DNA of 64,000 nt from an uncultured Christensenella sp. (GTDB taxonomy: Bacteria; Bacillota; Clostridia; Christensenellales; Pumilibacteraceae), in contig CAJUGC010000007.1 in NCBI GenBank assembly GCA_910585955.1, positions 10,171 through 74,170 on the forward strand. Direction: 5' to 3'. The notes under the pieces were generated by a model. It made no database searches. It was not told the origin of the DNA and was given only the letters and a program-made list of their open reading frames with translations. Made by a program: the position numbers and the translations under genes. Positions 43,349 through 51,854 of this stretch are shown piece by piece; position 1 is the stretch's first letter, and the number at the start of each line of letters is the position of its first letter.

Positions 43349-45376
43349 TTATGCGTTTTCTTTAGCACTTTTCTTCTTATTGTTTTCTTTCGGCACAAAC
43401 CGAATATATTTCGTCTTTTCTCCCATGGGGCTAAACAGCCTTCCGCCGCCGTCGTAAAACTTATTGTAAAATTCGATAAATTGCAAACGCGCGTTGTGCA
43501 CATAGCCGGACAGAAGTCCGAGTCCGAGGTTGAACACATGGAGCGGGATAAGAACAATTATCCCGAGCACATAGCCGACTACGGGCAAGCCGAAAAACAG
43601 AGAGCCGAGAGTGTTGAATGCAAGAGCGATGGCTGCCGAAGCGAGCGCAAGACCAAAGAGACGCGCATAGCTCAATATGTCGGACAACAGGTTTACGAGG
43701 TCGTATATCCCGGCAAAGCCGCCCGCTATCTTACCGCCTACTGTCGGACTGTTGTGTCCAGCCGTAGCTATTATGCCGACGAGAGAAGCGGCGATTACCG
43801 CTATGCCTGCCGTCGTAAATGCCGACGGTAGACCGAGTAGTAAATTCAAAAGAATAAGACCTACGCCGACTATTATTGTTATTTTGAACAGCACGTCGAC
43901 GATTCCCGCGAAGTATTGCTTGCGCTTGAACGCCTTGTACGCATACAGTCCGTATCCGAACACGACTTGCACGACTCCGAGTCCGAGACTCAAGCCGAAC
44001 ATCAAGAGCGGTTCTTCAAGAGGATTGAACCACAGCGCGGGCACTCCCTCTATACCGAACAGTCCGCCGAACATCACGCCCCAAAATACAGTGGAAATTC
44101 CGCATATACCTATAAGCGCGATGAGCCGCGACGATCCCTTTTCGAGCTTGAATACGTTTAATATTACGAGCGCGGCAATTGTCATGACCGCGCCATATCC
44201 CGCGTCCGCCATCATGAAACCGTAGAATATGAAGAAGAATACAGCCATGAACGGATTGGGGTCGAGCTCGCCGTATGCGGGCGGAGAATACAAATTCGTT
44301 ATTTCCTCGAACGGCGCAATTAAACGCGGATTGGTTAACAGCGTTGGCGGAGCATCTTCCTTTTCGGGCGCGGTTAGGAATGCGCATACGTTTTCCGTCT
44401 TGCCTTTTATTTCGGCAAGCACTTCGTCCGCGTAGGACGAAGGCAACCAACCCTCTACCACAAAAGTACTTTCTGTGCGGACAAATCCGCTTTCCGCCTG
44501 CGACTTTTCTATTTCGAGTCCGAGGTAGTCATAAAGTATCTGCAAATCTCCGAGGTATTTTACATAGTTTAGTCCCTCTTTAAACGCCTCGAAATCTTCT
44601 TTCTTAAGCTCGTCCATGCGTTTTCTCGTATCGTCTACAAGCTCTTTTGCCGTCATATCGCCCGTAAATTCGACTAAGGAAAAGCCTGCGGAACTCAATG
44701 CGTCAAGCGCTCTTTCCCGATTCTCTTTAAGAACGATAATGCTTAAAAGCGTGCCTTTAGACGCTTTGCAATCGTAAACGTATGCGGGAAAATCGCATTT
44801 CTCGAGTCTTTCGCAATTTGCGACCGAACTTTCCGAATATACCAAAAGCCGCGACGTGCTGCGCGTATCGCATATATCCGAAAACTTGAGCGGAAAACCG
44901 CCAAACGGCTCGAGCGAAACGAGTTTATAAGACAGCCTTACAAGTTCGGACTTGATTTCGAGCCGTCTGAAATTTATCTGTTCAAGCGAGTCGGCTACGG
45001 CAAGAAGTTCGTATTCTTTCGCACCGCCGTCGTAAAAATCCGCTTGCGTTATTATTCGGCGACCTTTGTATTTCGCCTGACTTTTATAAGGAAACGGCTC
45101 GACGTTTATTTTCTTTTTAATAGCCTTTTCCCGCTCGATAGCAAGATCGACTCCCTCAGAGTCGAGCTTCCCGAGATAGTCTATGGCAAAAGCCGCCTTT
45201 ACCTGCTTGCCGATAAGGCGGTCGAGATGAGAACGATCGAAGCCGCGCTTGCCGACGCTCAGATCCTTTGTCGGACAAACTTCAAATACGCCGCTTTTCG
45301 ACAGCGTATCCATTACCTTATCGCACTCGCGGGCGAGACCGACAAGGCGTAGTTTTTTCATTTCGACTACAGCCAC
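43349..45376 (-). CDS. ntpI: V-type ATPase subunit I (a-type stator channel)
   Basis: Provides the ion half-channels next to the rotor ring. 675 residues: a cytosolic N-terminal half with coiled-coil arms (about 1-320) and a C-terminal half with about eight membrane helices. The essential Arg lies in ILSYARLFGLALASAAIALAF near 595, and the PTLLTNPRLIAPFEEITNLYSPPAYGELDPNPFMA linker is a family hallmark. Starts at GTG (45374-45376), 12 nt after ntpF; an in-frame ATG five codons later is an alternative. Confidence 0.95.
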   Translation of the reverse strand: MAVVEMKKLRLVGLARECDKVMDTLSKSGVFEVCPTKDLSVGKRGFDRSHLDRLIGKQVKAAFAIDYLGKLDSEGVDLAIEREKAIKKKINVEPFPYKSQAKYKGRRIITQADFYDGGAKEYELLAVADSLEQINFRRLEIKSELVRLSYKLVSLEPFGGFPLKFSDICDTRSTSRLLVYSESSVANCERLEKCDFPAYVYDCKASKGTLLSIIVLKENRERALDALSSAGFSLVEFTGDMTAKELVDDTRKRMDELKKEDFEAFKEGLNYVKYLGDLQILYDYLGLEIEKSQAESGFVRTESTFVVEGWLPSSYADEVLAEIKGKTENVCAFLTAPEKEDAPPTLLTNPRLIAPFEEITNLYSPPAYGELDPNPFMAVFFFIFYGFMMADAGYGAVMTIAALVILNVFKLEKGSSRLIALIGICGISTVFWGVMFGGLFGIEGVPALWFNPLEEPLLMFGLSLGLGVVQVVFGYGLYAYKAFKRKQYFAGIVDVLFKITIIVGVGLILLNLLLGLPSAFTTAGIAVIAASLVGIIATAGHNSPTVGGKIAGGFAGIYDLVNLLSDILSYARLFGLALASAAIALAFNTLGSLFFGLPVVGYVLGIIVLIPLHVFNLGLGLLSGYVHNARLQFIEFYNKFYDGGGRLFSPMGEKTKYIRFVPKENNKKKSAKENA

Positions 45377-45388
45377 TTCGTCCCTGCC

Positions 45389-45703
45389 TTATGCTTTGCT
45401 TATCTTATCGGCTATTTTGCCTACGCATTTAGCGAAATCGCGCTCGTTTACCTTTGCGAAATCGTCCGCTTCGGCTTTTGCCGCTTTGAGAATTTCGTTT
45501 GCTTTTTCGTCGCCCTCGATCTCCGCGCGCTTTTCTATCTTTTCAAGCTCTTCCCTAAGCCTTGCGTCAAACTCCTTGCGAATATCCTCCACCTCCGCAC
45601 GGGCGCTTTGCGAGATATTGCGAGCACGTTCCCGAGCCGCGGATATGATCTCCTCGGCTTTGGCTTCCGCCTCTTCTATCTCTTTCATAACTTCGCTTAT
45701 CAT
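45389..45703 (-). CDS. ntpF: V-type ATPase subunit G/H-type peripheral stalk protein
   Basis: 104-residue, almost wholly helical and highly charged (EIEEAEAKAEEIISAARERARNISQSARAE, with right-handed coiled-coil style Ala spacing), as expected for the thin stator stalk partner of subunit E. First gene of the ntp set, 19 nt after rpiB, so the whole operon can be read from the rpiB promoter. Ribosome binding site AGGGG just before the ATG. Assignment rests on composition and on its place before ntpI. Confidence 0.85.
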   Translation of the reverse strand: MISEVMKEIEEAEAKAEEIISAARERARNISQSARAEVEDIRKEFDARLREELEKIEKRAEIEGDEKANEILKAAKAEADDFAKVNERDFAKCVGKIADKISKA

Positions 45704-45722
45704 ATAACCCCTAACCCTTTAC

Positions 45723-46172
45723 TTACTTAAAATATTTTTCCTCGATGGCGGTCGTCTTGTCTATTCTGCGTATGTGCCTGTCGTCGCCGCTGAACTGCGT
45801 ATCGAGAAAAGTATCGACTATTTCGAGCGCGACGCCCATTCCCGTAACGCGTTCTCCCAAGGCAAGCACGTTCGCGTCGTTGTGCTGCCTGCACGCCTTC
45901 GCCGAAAACGTGTCCGTGCAATGCGCACACCGTATGCCCTTGACCTTATTTGCGGCGATACTCATGCCTATTCCCGTGCCGCAGATAAGAATACCTTTTT
46001 CGCATTTGCCGCTTGCAACAGCTTCCGCCACCTTTAAAGCGTAATCCGGATAGTCGCACGAATCCATATCGTTCGTACCGAAATCCGTATATTCGATCTT
46101 TCGTTCGTCAAGGTGCTTTTTTATGCACTCCTTGTACCGAGTTGCGGCGTGATCGCCGCCTATAGCCAACAT
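45723..46172 (-). CDS. rpiB: Ribose-5-phosphate isomerase B
   Basis: Interconverts ribulose-5-phosphate and ribose-5-phosphate (pentose phosphate pathway). 149 residues, the usual size. Seen: MLAIGGDHAATRYKECIKKHL, the active-site Cys loop ICGTGIGMSIAANKVKGIRCAHCTD near 62-88, and CRQHNDANVLALGER. A B-type allose-6-phosphate variant cannot be excluded. Strong ribosome binding site GAGGAGG 8 nt before the ATG and a near-perfect promoter. Its placement right ahead of the V-ATPase genes is unusual; the ywlE and ywlC neighbours upstream match the Bacillus ywlC-ywlE-ywlF(rpiB) order. Confidence 0.95.
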   Translation of the reverse strand: MLAIGGDHAATRYKECIKKHLDERKIEYTDFGTNDMDSCDYPDYALKVAEAVASGKCEKGILICGTGIGMSIAANKVKGIRCAHCTDTFSAKACRQHNDANVLALGERVTGMGVALEIVDTFLDTQFSGDDRHIRRIDKTTAIEEKYFK

Positions 46173-46226
46173 TCAACCGTCCTCCTCGGATCTGACTCTC
46201 AGTTCGCTTGTCTTAAGTATGTTGTA

Positions 46227-46255
46227 ATTATACTATATTTATTTTGATTTATCAA
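46227..46255 (-). promoter_or_regulatory. Promoter of rpiB and probably of the whole V-ATPase operon
   Basis: Minus strand: -35 TTGATA (46250-46255), 17-nt spacer, -10 TATAAT (46227-46232), about 48 nt before the rpiB ATG. No promoter or terminator is visible between rpiB and ntpF. Confidence 0.85.
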
Positions 46256-46317
46256 TTATTTCGCCGCTCTTTATCCGAAATTTCACCGTATTTTTATATT
46301 CCCACGGAGACTTTCAT

Positions 46318-47142
46318 TTAACGCTCCACACCTCTTACGGTTTTAATAGCACAGTCGTATACGTCGCCGCACGCATATTCGAGGTAAGCGGCAACTTTGC
46401 GGTAATCGTCGAGCGAGCCGCCCCACGGATCGGGCACATCCGCCCCGCCGGTAATACGCGCAATCGTTGTGACGTTCGGCAGACCTCCTACGGTGCGAAA
46501 ATGCCCCTCGGTCATGCACACAACGAGATCGCTCGATTCCGCCATTTCTCGAGTAAGTCTGCGAGCAAAGTGATTCACGTCTTTTATTCCCTTTTCGAAA
46601 AGCGCCCGTTTTGCCTGCTCGCTCATGTCGTCGCCCGTAAGTGCGGACAGACCGGCTCCTTGAACGTCGAAATATTCGCTTTCGCCCTTTTTCCTTACAT
46701 ACTCCGAAAAGATGTACTGCGCCATTGCCGAACGGCAGGTGTTGCCTGTGCACACAAACAGAACACTTATTCTTCTCGGAGGCCGAGACGACTTTGCGGA
46801 AGCGGGTTTTTCTTCCGACGCCGAATTTTCCTCTTTTTCTTTCCGGTCAGCCGGTTTTGACTCCGCAGGCTTGACCTCGTGCGAAAAATTCGAAAGTTTC
46901 TCCTCAACTTTCTTTTCGTCCGATGATTGTCCGCCAATTGAAGAAAGAACCGACTTATCGCAAGGCAAAGACAGTTTTTGTTTTACGGGTTTCATTGCGG
47001 GCTTTTCAAATTCCGACACCGCCTCCGTAACACCCACCGAAAGCGTAGGCTTTTTTTCTTTGCCCCTTTTCTTTTTAGGAGCGGGAACGCTCGTCACCGT
47101 AACCGCCTTATTTTTTGCGGATTTTTTTCTCCTGTCTGCCAC
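46318..47142 (-). CDS. Low-molecular-weight phosphatase, YwlE-like protein-arginine phosphatase, with long N-terminal extension
   Basis: Phosphoamino-acid phosphatase domain at about 123-274: catalytic loop CTGNTCRS (C131, R137) and general-acid Asp in VPDPWGG. Thr135 is at the position (Thr11 of Bacillus YwlE) known to favour phospho-arginine over phospho-tyrosine, so protein-arginine phosphatase activity is likely. The position between Sua5 and rpiB mirrors Bacillus ywlC-ywlE-rpiB and supports orthology. Odd: a roughly 120-residue Lys/Glu/Ser/Pro-rich, probably disordered N-terminus that YwlE lacks (family norm about 150). Its kinase partner McsB is not in this window. Overlap with the upstream gene is nil (1-nt gap). 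Confidence 0.85.
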   Translation of the reverse strand: MADRRKKSAKNKAVTVTSVPAPKKKRGKEKKPTLSVGVTEAVSEFEKPAMKPVKQKLSLPCDKSVLSSIGGQSSDEKKVEEKLSNFSHEVKPAESKPADRKEKEENSASEEKPASAKSSRPPRRISVLFVCTGNTCRSAMAQYIFSEYVRKKGESEYFDVQGAGLSALTGDDMSEQAKRALFEKGIKDVNHFARRLTREMAESSDLVVCMTEGHFRTVGGLPNVTTIARITGGADVPDPWGGSLDDYRKVAAYLEYACGDVYDCAIKTVRGVER

Positions 47143-47143
47143 T

Positions 47144-48145
47144 TTAGATTATACGCCCTCCGCTTGACTTTATAAGTCTGTTTATCAGTGAATTGCCTAT
47201 TCCTCTGTCCGGCACGCCCTCGGCTATTACATAGCCGTATCCCTTTTCATCCGCGAGTCTTAAGTCCGCGAACAAATTGTGCGCATATTCTTCGTAGTTC
47301 GCACCGATTTTTATCACATCGCGTTTTCCGTACTTTTCGGAGTTTTCGTCGAGGCACAAAACGACCGGTTTTCCGCCGCGCGACACAATGCCGTCGTACC
47401 AATCGCATATAGCCTCGGTCATTTTTTCGTAATATGCGGAAAAAAAGACTTCGGCTTTCGGCGCATAGTGCTTATACTTCATACCGGGGCACAGCGCAAC
47501 GCTTCCGTCCGTCACGATTTCCAATTCTCCCACGATTTCCTTTATCTTTTCGACGGGAAGTCCGCCGGGCCGCAACAGTCTCGGAACTTTTCCGGTAACG
47601 TCTATGACTGTGGATTCAATACCTATCTTGCACACTCCGCCGTCGAGAATATACGGGATTTTGCCTTTCATATCCGCAAGCACATGATTTGCCGCAGTGG
47701 GACTCGGCGCTCCGCTCGTATTTGCCGAAGGCGCGCATATCGGAGTACCTGCCGCTCGGATAAGAGAAAGAGCCGTCTGCGAAAGCGGTATGCGCAATGC
47801 TACCGTACCGAGCCCGCCCGTCACTTCGTCGGGAACTACGGATTTTTTCTTCATTACAAGAGTAAGCGGTCCCGGCATAAACCGCGCGGCAAGCCTTAAA
47901 GCGACGGAAGGAATCTTTTCCACCACAGCGGACATTGCGCCTATGGAATCCACATGGACTATAAGCGGATTGTCGCTCGGCCTACCCTTTGCCGCGTAAA
48001 TTTTTTTAGCCGCGTCCCTTTGCATGGCGTCGGCGCCGAGTCCGTACACCGTTTCCGTAGGAAAGGCGACAAGTTCTCCACGTTTTATCGCGTCGCCGCA
48101 AATTCTTATATTTTCTCTTGTCGGTTTCAGTACTTTTGTTTCCAT
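47144..48145 (-). CDS. Threonylcarbamoyl-AMP synthase (Sua5/YwlC type)
   Basis: Makes threonylcarbamoyl-AMP from threonine, bicarbonate and ATP, the first step of the t6A37 modification of ANN-decoding tRNAs. 333 residues: a YrdC domain (about 10-205) with GELVAFPTETVYGLGADAM, AKGRPSDNPLIVHV and ICAPSANTSGAPSPT, then a linker (LRPGGLPVEKI) and a C-terminal Sua5 domain (about 225-333) as in YwlC, absent from the short TsaC form. Ribosome binding site GAGG 5 nt before the ATG. Heads a two-gene unit with the YwlE-like phosphatase and is divergent from the 48199 gene. Confidence 0.94.
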   Translation of the reverse strand: METKVLKPTRENIRICGDAIKRGELVAFPTETVYGLGADAMQRDAAKKIYAAKGRPSDNPLIVHVDSIGAMSAVVEKIPSVALRLAARFMPGPLTLVMKKKSVVPDEVTGGLGTVALRIPLSQTALSLIRAAGTPICAPSANTSGAPSPTAANHVLADMKGKIPYILDGGVCKIGIESTVIDVTGKVPRLLRPGGLPVEKIKEIVGELEIVTDGSVALCPGMKYKHYAPKAEVFFSAYYEKMTEAICDWYDGIVSRGGKPVVLCLDENSEKYGKRDVIKIGANYEEYAHNLFADLRLADEKGYGYVIAEGVPDRGIGNSLINRLIKSSGGRII

Positions 48146-48159
48146 AACGTCCTCTTAAA

Positions 48160-48190
48160 CGGTTTAACCGCTCCTCATTGCGGATATAAT
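48160..48190 (+). promoter_or_regulatory. Divergent control region: palindrome and -10 box
   Basis: CGGTT-T-AACCG (48160-48170) is a perfect 5-bp inverted repeat between Sua5 and the 48199 gene. TATAAT at 48185-48190 lies only 8 nt before the ATG of the plus-strand gene. No convincing -35 is seen (TTTAAC, 16 nt upstream, is weak and lies in the palindrome). Confidence 0.45.
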
Positions 48191-48198
48191 TTTACGGT

Positions 48199-48978
48199 AT
48201 GAGAGAGTCTAAAAGTTTACTTGCCGAAATAATAGACTGTATTTTGCTCGTGACAGTACTCACGGCGGGGCTTTTTATCGTCCTGCGTACTCGCCTGAAT
48301 GCGCTTGACGCACTGTTTGCCGCACTTGCTTCGGTAGCATCCGTTCTTTCTTTTATCCGCGCCCGCGACCTTAAAACCAAGGCCAAGGAAAAACGTACAA
48401 AAAATTGCGAACGCTGTTTGAAGTCTCTGACGTTTGCCGGCGAAAAACAAAGGCTCGAATACTTTGCAAAGGCTTTCGGCAGGTTCGACGAGTTTACTGC
48501 GGTAAACGGTTATCTTATAGGAAAATCGGGAAAGAAACGAGTTTATCCTCTGTTCGTCCCCTCACCTGCAATACCGGGCAAACTCAGCCGTATTCACGAC
48601 GAATGTGCCGACGCCGATTGCAAAGCGGTAGTCGTAATGCCGTCCGCGCCCGACCCCGCCGTCCTCTCGTTCATAGCCGACAGCGGACGCATAAAAGCGT
48701 TATACGGCGAAAAGCTGTACGACCTTATCGACGATTGTTCGATAGAACTGCCCGACACGAAAAAATCTCGCAAAGGCAAATTCAAGGCGCTTATGAAAAC
48801 TGCGCTTAAGCGCGAACTTTTCAGACGTTATCTGTTTTCCGGAGCGCTGCTTATCGGCACGTCGTACATTCTCCCGACCTCGCCGCTTTATATCGCAATG
48901 GGAGCGCTATGTATTGCGCTCGCAATCGCCACGCTTATTCCCATAGGAAAGAAGAAACAACGCAAAACGCAAAACTAA
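48199..48978 (+). CDS. Unknown membrane protein with a central cytosolic domain
   Basis: A 259-residue protein. Two hydrophobic helices near the N-terminus (ILLVTVLTAGLFIVL, LFAALASVASVLSFI), a cytosolic middle domain (about 65-195), and two helices near the C-terminus (YLFSGALLIGTSYILP, MGALCIALAIATLIP). The middle domain alternates alpha and beta (AFGRFDEFTAVNGYLIGKSGKKRVYPLF, then CKAVVVMPSAPDPAVLSFI) and is vaguely like a degenerate restriction-endonuclease fold seen in clostridial membrane proteins; I see no intact catalytic set. No ribosome binding site; a TATAAT box 8 nt upstream hints at a leaderless message. It converges with the 48975-49319 gene (4-nt overlap). Confidence 0.65.
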   Translation: MRESKSLLAEIIDCILLVTVLTAGLFIVLRTRLNALDALFAALASVASVLSFIRARDLKTKAKEKRTKNCERCLKSLTFAGEKQRLEYFAKAFGRFDEFTAVNGYLIGKSGKKRVYPLFVPSPAIPGKLSRIHDECADADCKAVVVMPSAPDPAVLSFIADSGRIKALYGEKLYDLIDDCSIELPDTKKSRKGKFKALMKTALKRELFRRYLFSGALLIGTSYILPTSPLYIAMGALCIALAIATLIPIGKKKQRKTQN

Positions 48979-49319
48979 AGCTTGTCCTGTTTTTCGCCCT
49001 CGTCTAAAGATTCTTCGCGCTTTCCGTCGCCTTCGGAAACGGTTAGTTCGGCTTTCTCTCCGCCCGTTTCTTCCGTCTTGTCCGCATCCGTCAAGTCATG
49101 CCTTTTTCGAGCCTGTTCGTTACGCCTTTCCGCACGGTCGTTGAAGTACAGAACAAAAAACAGCGATATGCCCAAAAAGCCGGTAAACAACGCGATAAAA
49201 CCTATTCCGCCGTTCGGCAGCATATTTATATCTATAAGGCATAGGACAAGCGAAACGGTAAAAAGTCCCATGAATACGAGAGCTATTATAGATACGGCTT
49301 TTCTCAGTTTTTTGTTCAT
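48975..49319 (-). CDS. Small membrane protein with acidic tail
   Basis: 114 residues from the ATG at 49319 (AGGGGA 11 nt upstream); an alternative start 7 codons earlier is less well supported. Two hydrophobic helices (SIIALVFMGLFTVSLVLCLI and IGFIALFTGFLGISLFFVLYF) are followed by a charged, Glu/Asp/Lys-rich tail (about 65-114). No family recognised. It is expressed alone, with its 3' end overlapping that of the convergent 48199 gene. Confidence 0.6.
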   Translation of the reverse strand: MNKKLRKAVSIIALVFMGLFTVSLVLCLIDINMLPNGGIGFIALFTGFLGISLFFVLYFNDRAERRNEQARKRHDLTDADKTEETGGEKAELTVSEGDGKREESLDEGEKQDKL

Positions 49320-49404
49320 AATAACGATTATCCCCTGCAACTGACATTCGAAAGAACAGCTACGTCAATCCACACGCTTTCGAGCTGCCCTTTAGTAAAG
49401 CAAA

Positions 49405-49449
49405 TGCGCCTCACTTCTTATATTTTACCACAAAAAAAGACGAGGCGCA
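49405..49449 (-). promoter_or_regulatory. Inverted repeat around a possible promoter for the 114-residue gene
   Basis: TGCGCCTC and GAGGCGCA (8 bp each, 29 nt apart) flank an extended -10, TGGTAAAAT, on the minus strand with a weak -35 (TTGCGC, 17 nt). Could be paired operator half sites. The leader to the 49319 start would be about 95 nt. Confidence 0.35.
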
Positions 49450-49485
49450 AGAGAATAAGCGGTTTATTTGATGTTTGTTTCGGTG

Positions 49486-51237
49486 TCATAAATTTTTAAA
49501 TTGATATTCGTAAAGTTTTTTATATGTTCCGCCCTTTTCCATAAGAACGGAATGAGTCCCGCGCTCCTCTATGCCTTCGCCCGTCACCACGATTATTTCA
49601 TCGGCGTTCTTTACGGTAGAGAGTCTATGCGCAACGACAAGCGTCGTTCTTCCCTCCGAAAGCTTAGACAGAGATTCCTGTATCAACATTTCGGTAGCAT
49701 TGTCGAGGGCGCTCGTAGCCTCGTCCAAAATGAGTATGGGCGGATCTTTCAGAAAGGCGCGAGCAACCGATATCCTCTGTTTTTGACCGCCCGATAGCTT
49801 CACGCCGCGCTCGCCTACGTTTGTATCGTACCCTTCCGGCAAACTCGCGATATAGTCGTGTATATTCGCCTTTTTCGCCGCTTCGACTATCTTCTCGTCG
49901 CTTGCGGTAAAGTCGCCGTAAGCGATGTTTTCGCGTATCGTACCGTTAAAAAGAAAAACGTCTTGCTGAACGATACCGATGTTGCGTCGCAGATCCGCTC
50001 TTTTCAACTCCTTTATGTCGTATCCGTCCACGCTTATCTTGCCGCCGTCTATCTCGTAAAAGCGAGGAATGAGATGGCAAAGCGTCGTCTTACCGCTGCC
50101 CGACGGGCCTACGAGAGCTATGGTTTTACCCGCGGAAATATTCATGGAAAAATTCTTTATTACCTTGTCGCCGCCGTCGTGCTTGTATCCGAAACTGACG
50201 TTGTCGAAAACTATATCCCCCTTAAGCATCTCGACGCTTATCGCGTTTTCGCTCTCTGTTTCGGGAGGTATATCCATTATGTCGCAAAACCTTATAAAAC
50301 CCGTCGCTCCGCCCTGAATTTCCTCGTAGATAGTGGTAAGAGTGCGGATCGGCGTAATAAGCGTACTTATGTATAATACAAATGCGGCGAATTCACCAAC
50401 GTCTATCTTTCCGTAATAAAAGAACAATCCTCCCGCCAAAAGCACGACGAAATAAAGAAGATCCAACAGAAAAGTCATCGACGAGAAGAACTCGCCCATT
50501 ACTTTATACTGCTTGCTCTTGGTCTTGACAAATTCGCGATTGCCTCGTTCGAACTTTTCGCTCTCGTGCGCTTCCGAAGTATACGCGCGCGAAATGCGCA
50601 CCCCCGAAACGGCGCTTTCTATATCGGCGTTTATTTCACCTTGCGCCTCGCGCATTTTAGTAAATACACGTCTCATTCTTCGACGCATGAGAAGCGTATA
50701 AACGGCTATGAAAGGAATAAAAGCAAAAACTATCAAAGCCAGATATACATTTATCGCAGAAAGCATGGCGAATGCCCCGATAAGCGTTATGAGCGACAAA
50801 AACACGTCCTCGGGACCGTGGTGCGCAAGTTCGGAAATTTCGAAGAGGTCGTTTGTCATTCGGCTCATGATGACGCCCGTCTTATTATCGTCGAAATATG
50901 AAAACGGAAGCTTCTGAATGTGCGCAAACAGTTCGGAACGCATATCGGCCTGAATACGCACGCCGACAAGATGTCCCCAATATTGCAGGACATAATTCAA
51001 AGCGGCTTTTATTGCGAATACAGCAAGCAAAATGCCCGAAGAAGCGAGAAGCAAATCGATCATCTTATTCGGGACAAAGTTGTTTATTATTTCCTTTGTA
51101 ATGTACGGATAAACGAGATTGAACACAGATATTACGAGCGCGCAGATCATGTCTATGATAAACAGCTTTCTGTGCGGTCGATAGTACGCAAAAAAACGCT
51201 TCAAAAGCCCCCTCTTTTTGACCCTTGATTTTTTCAT
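49486..51237 (-). CDS. ABC exporter, fused membrane and ATPase domains (MsbA/LmrA type)
   Basis: 583-residue half-transporter that works as a dimer in the cell membrane. Six-helix domain at about 20-310; ATPase domain with Walker A GPSGSGKTT, Q-loop, signature LSGGQKQR, Walker B ILILDEATSALD and H-loop VVAHRLST. Exports lipids, drugs or peptides; the substrate cannot be read from sequence. The ATG at 51237 is preceded by GAGGAG; a frame reaching 51285 would run into ppa and is rejected. Starts 17 nt after ppa ends, so the two share a message. Homodimer or heterodimer is open; no second half is adjacent. Confidence 0.95.
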   Translation of the reverse strand: MKKSRVKKRGLLKRFFAYYRPHRKLFIIDMICALVISVFNLVYPYITKEIINNFVPNKMIDLLLASSGILLAVFAIKAALNYVLQYWGHLVGVRIQADMRSELFAHIQKLPFSYFDDNKTGVIMSRMTNDLFEISELAHHGPEDVFLSLITLIGAFAMLSAINVYLALIVFAFIPFIAVYTLLMRRRMRRVFTKMREAQGEINADIESAVSGVRISRAYTSEAHESEKFERGNREFVKTKSKQYKVMGEFFSSMTFLLDLLYFVVLLAGGLFFYYGKIDVGEFAAFVLYISTLITPIRTLTTIYEEIQGGATGFIRFCDIMDIPPETESENAISVEMLKGDIVFDNVSFGYKHDGGDKVIKNFSMNISAGKTIALVGPSGSGKTTLCHLIPRFYEIDGGKISVDGYDIKELKRADLRRNIGIVQQDVFLFNGTIRENIAYGDFTASDEKIVEAAKKANIHDYIASLPEGYDTNVGERGVKLSGGQKQRISVARAFLKDPPILILDEATSALDNATEMLIQESLSKLSEGRTTLVVAHRLSTVKNADEIIVVTGEGIEERGTHSVLMEKGGTYKKLYEYQFKNL

Positions 51238-51253
51238 ACGCTCCTCTTGACGG

Positions 51254-51784
51254 CTACTTACAGAACTTATCGAGATAGTTTGCACGAGCCTTGGAAATGA
51301 TCCCGAGCGCGGCGTTCCTGTCCATGACTTCGTTTACCGCAGTCTCTTTGTTTTCGAGTTGCTTATAGACGGTGAAGAAGTGGCGCATTTCGTCGAAGAT
51401 GTGTTTTGGAAGTTCTTTAAGATCCTTGTATCCGTTGTACGACGGATCGGCAAACGGAATCGCGATGATCTTTTCGTCGTTTGCGCCGTTGTCCATCATG
51501 GTAATTACCCCTATCGGATAAACTCTGACGAGAGACAGCGGCTCGAGGCTTTCCGAGCAAAGCACGAGCACGTCGAGCGGATCTCCGTCGTCGGCAAGCG
51601 TACGCGGAATAAAGCCGTAATTGGACGGATAGTGCGTGGACGTATAAAGCACTCTGTCGAGTATGAGTAGTCCCGTAGCCTTATCCAGCTCGTATTTTTG
51701 TTTACTGTTCTTACTTATTTCTATGACGGCTATAAAGTCGTCGTCGTTTATTCTTTTATGATCTATGTCGTGCCAGATATTCAT
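51254..51784 (-). CDS. ppa: Inorganic pyrophosphatase, family I
   Basis: Hydrolyses pyrophosphate to phosphate in the cytosol, pulling biosynthetic reactions forward. 176 residues. The active-site signature DDGDPLDVLVL is present, with the NYGFIPRT and VITMMDNGANDEKIIAIPF stretches; metal-binding Asp residues intact. Ribosome binding site AGGAG 5 nt before the ATG. In this anaerobe it sits alongside a PPi-linked enzyme elsewhere in the window (ppdK). First gene of the ppa-ABC exporter pair; divergent from the small gene at 51855. Confidence 0.96.
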   Translation of the reverse strand: MNIWHDIDHKRINDDDFIAVIEISKNSKQKYELDKATGLLILDRVLYTSTHYPSNYGFIPRTLADDGDPLDVLVLCSESLEPLSLVRVYPIGVITMMDNGANDEKIIAIPFADPSYNGYKDLKELPKHIFDEMRHFFTVYKQLENKETAVNEVMDRNAALGIISKARANYLDKFCK

Positions 51785-51854
51785 ATGCTCTCCTTGAATA
51801 TTAAAAACCGCCGCTCCGCAAACTATCGATATAAATATTAACGGAGGGAATCAC

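Noticed and set aside
49341..49485. Terminator for the ABC exporter gene
   Set aside because: The inverted repeat at 49405-49449 has a 29-nt gap and its T-run lies between the arms; it fits paired operator sites better than a terminator.
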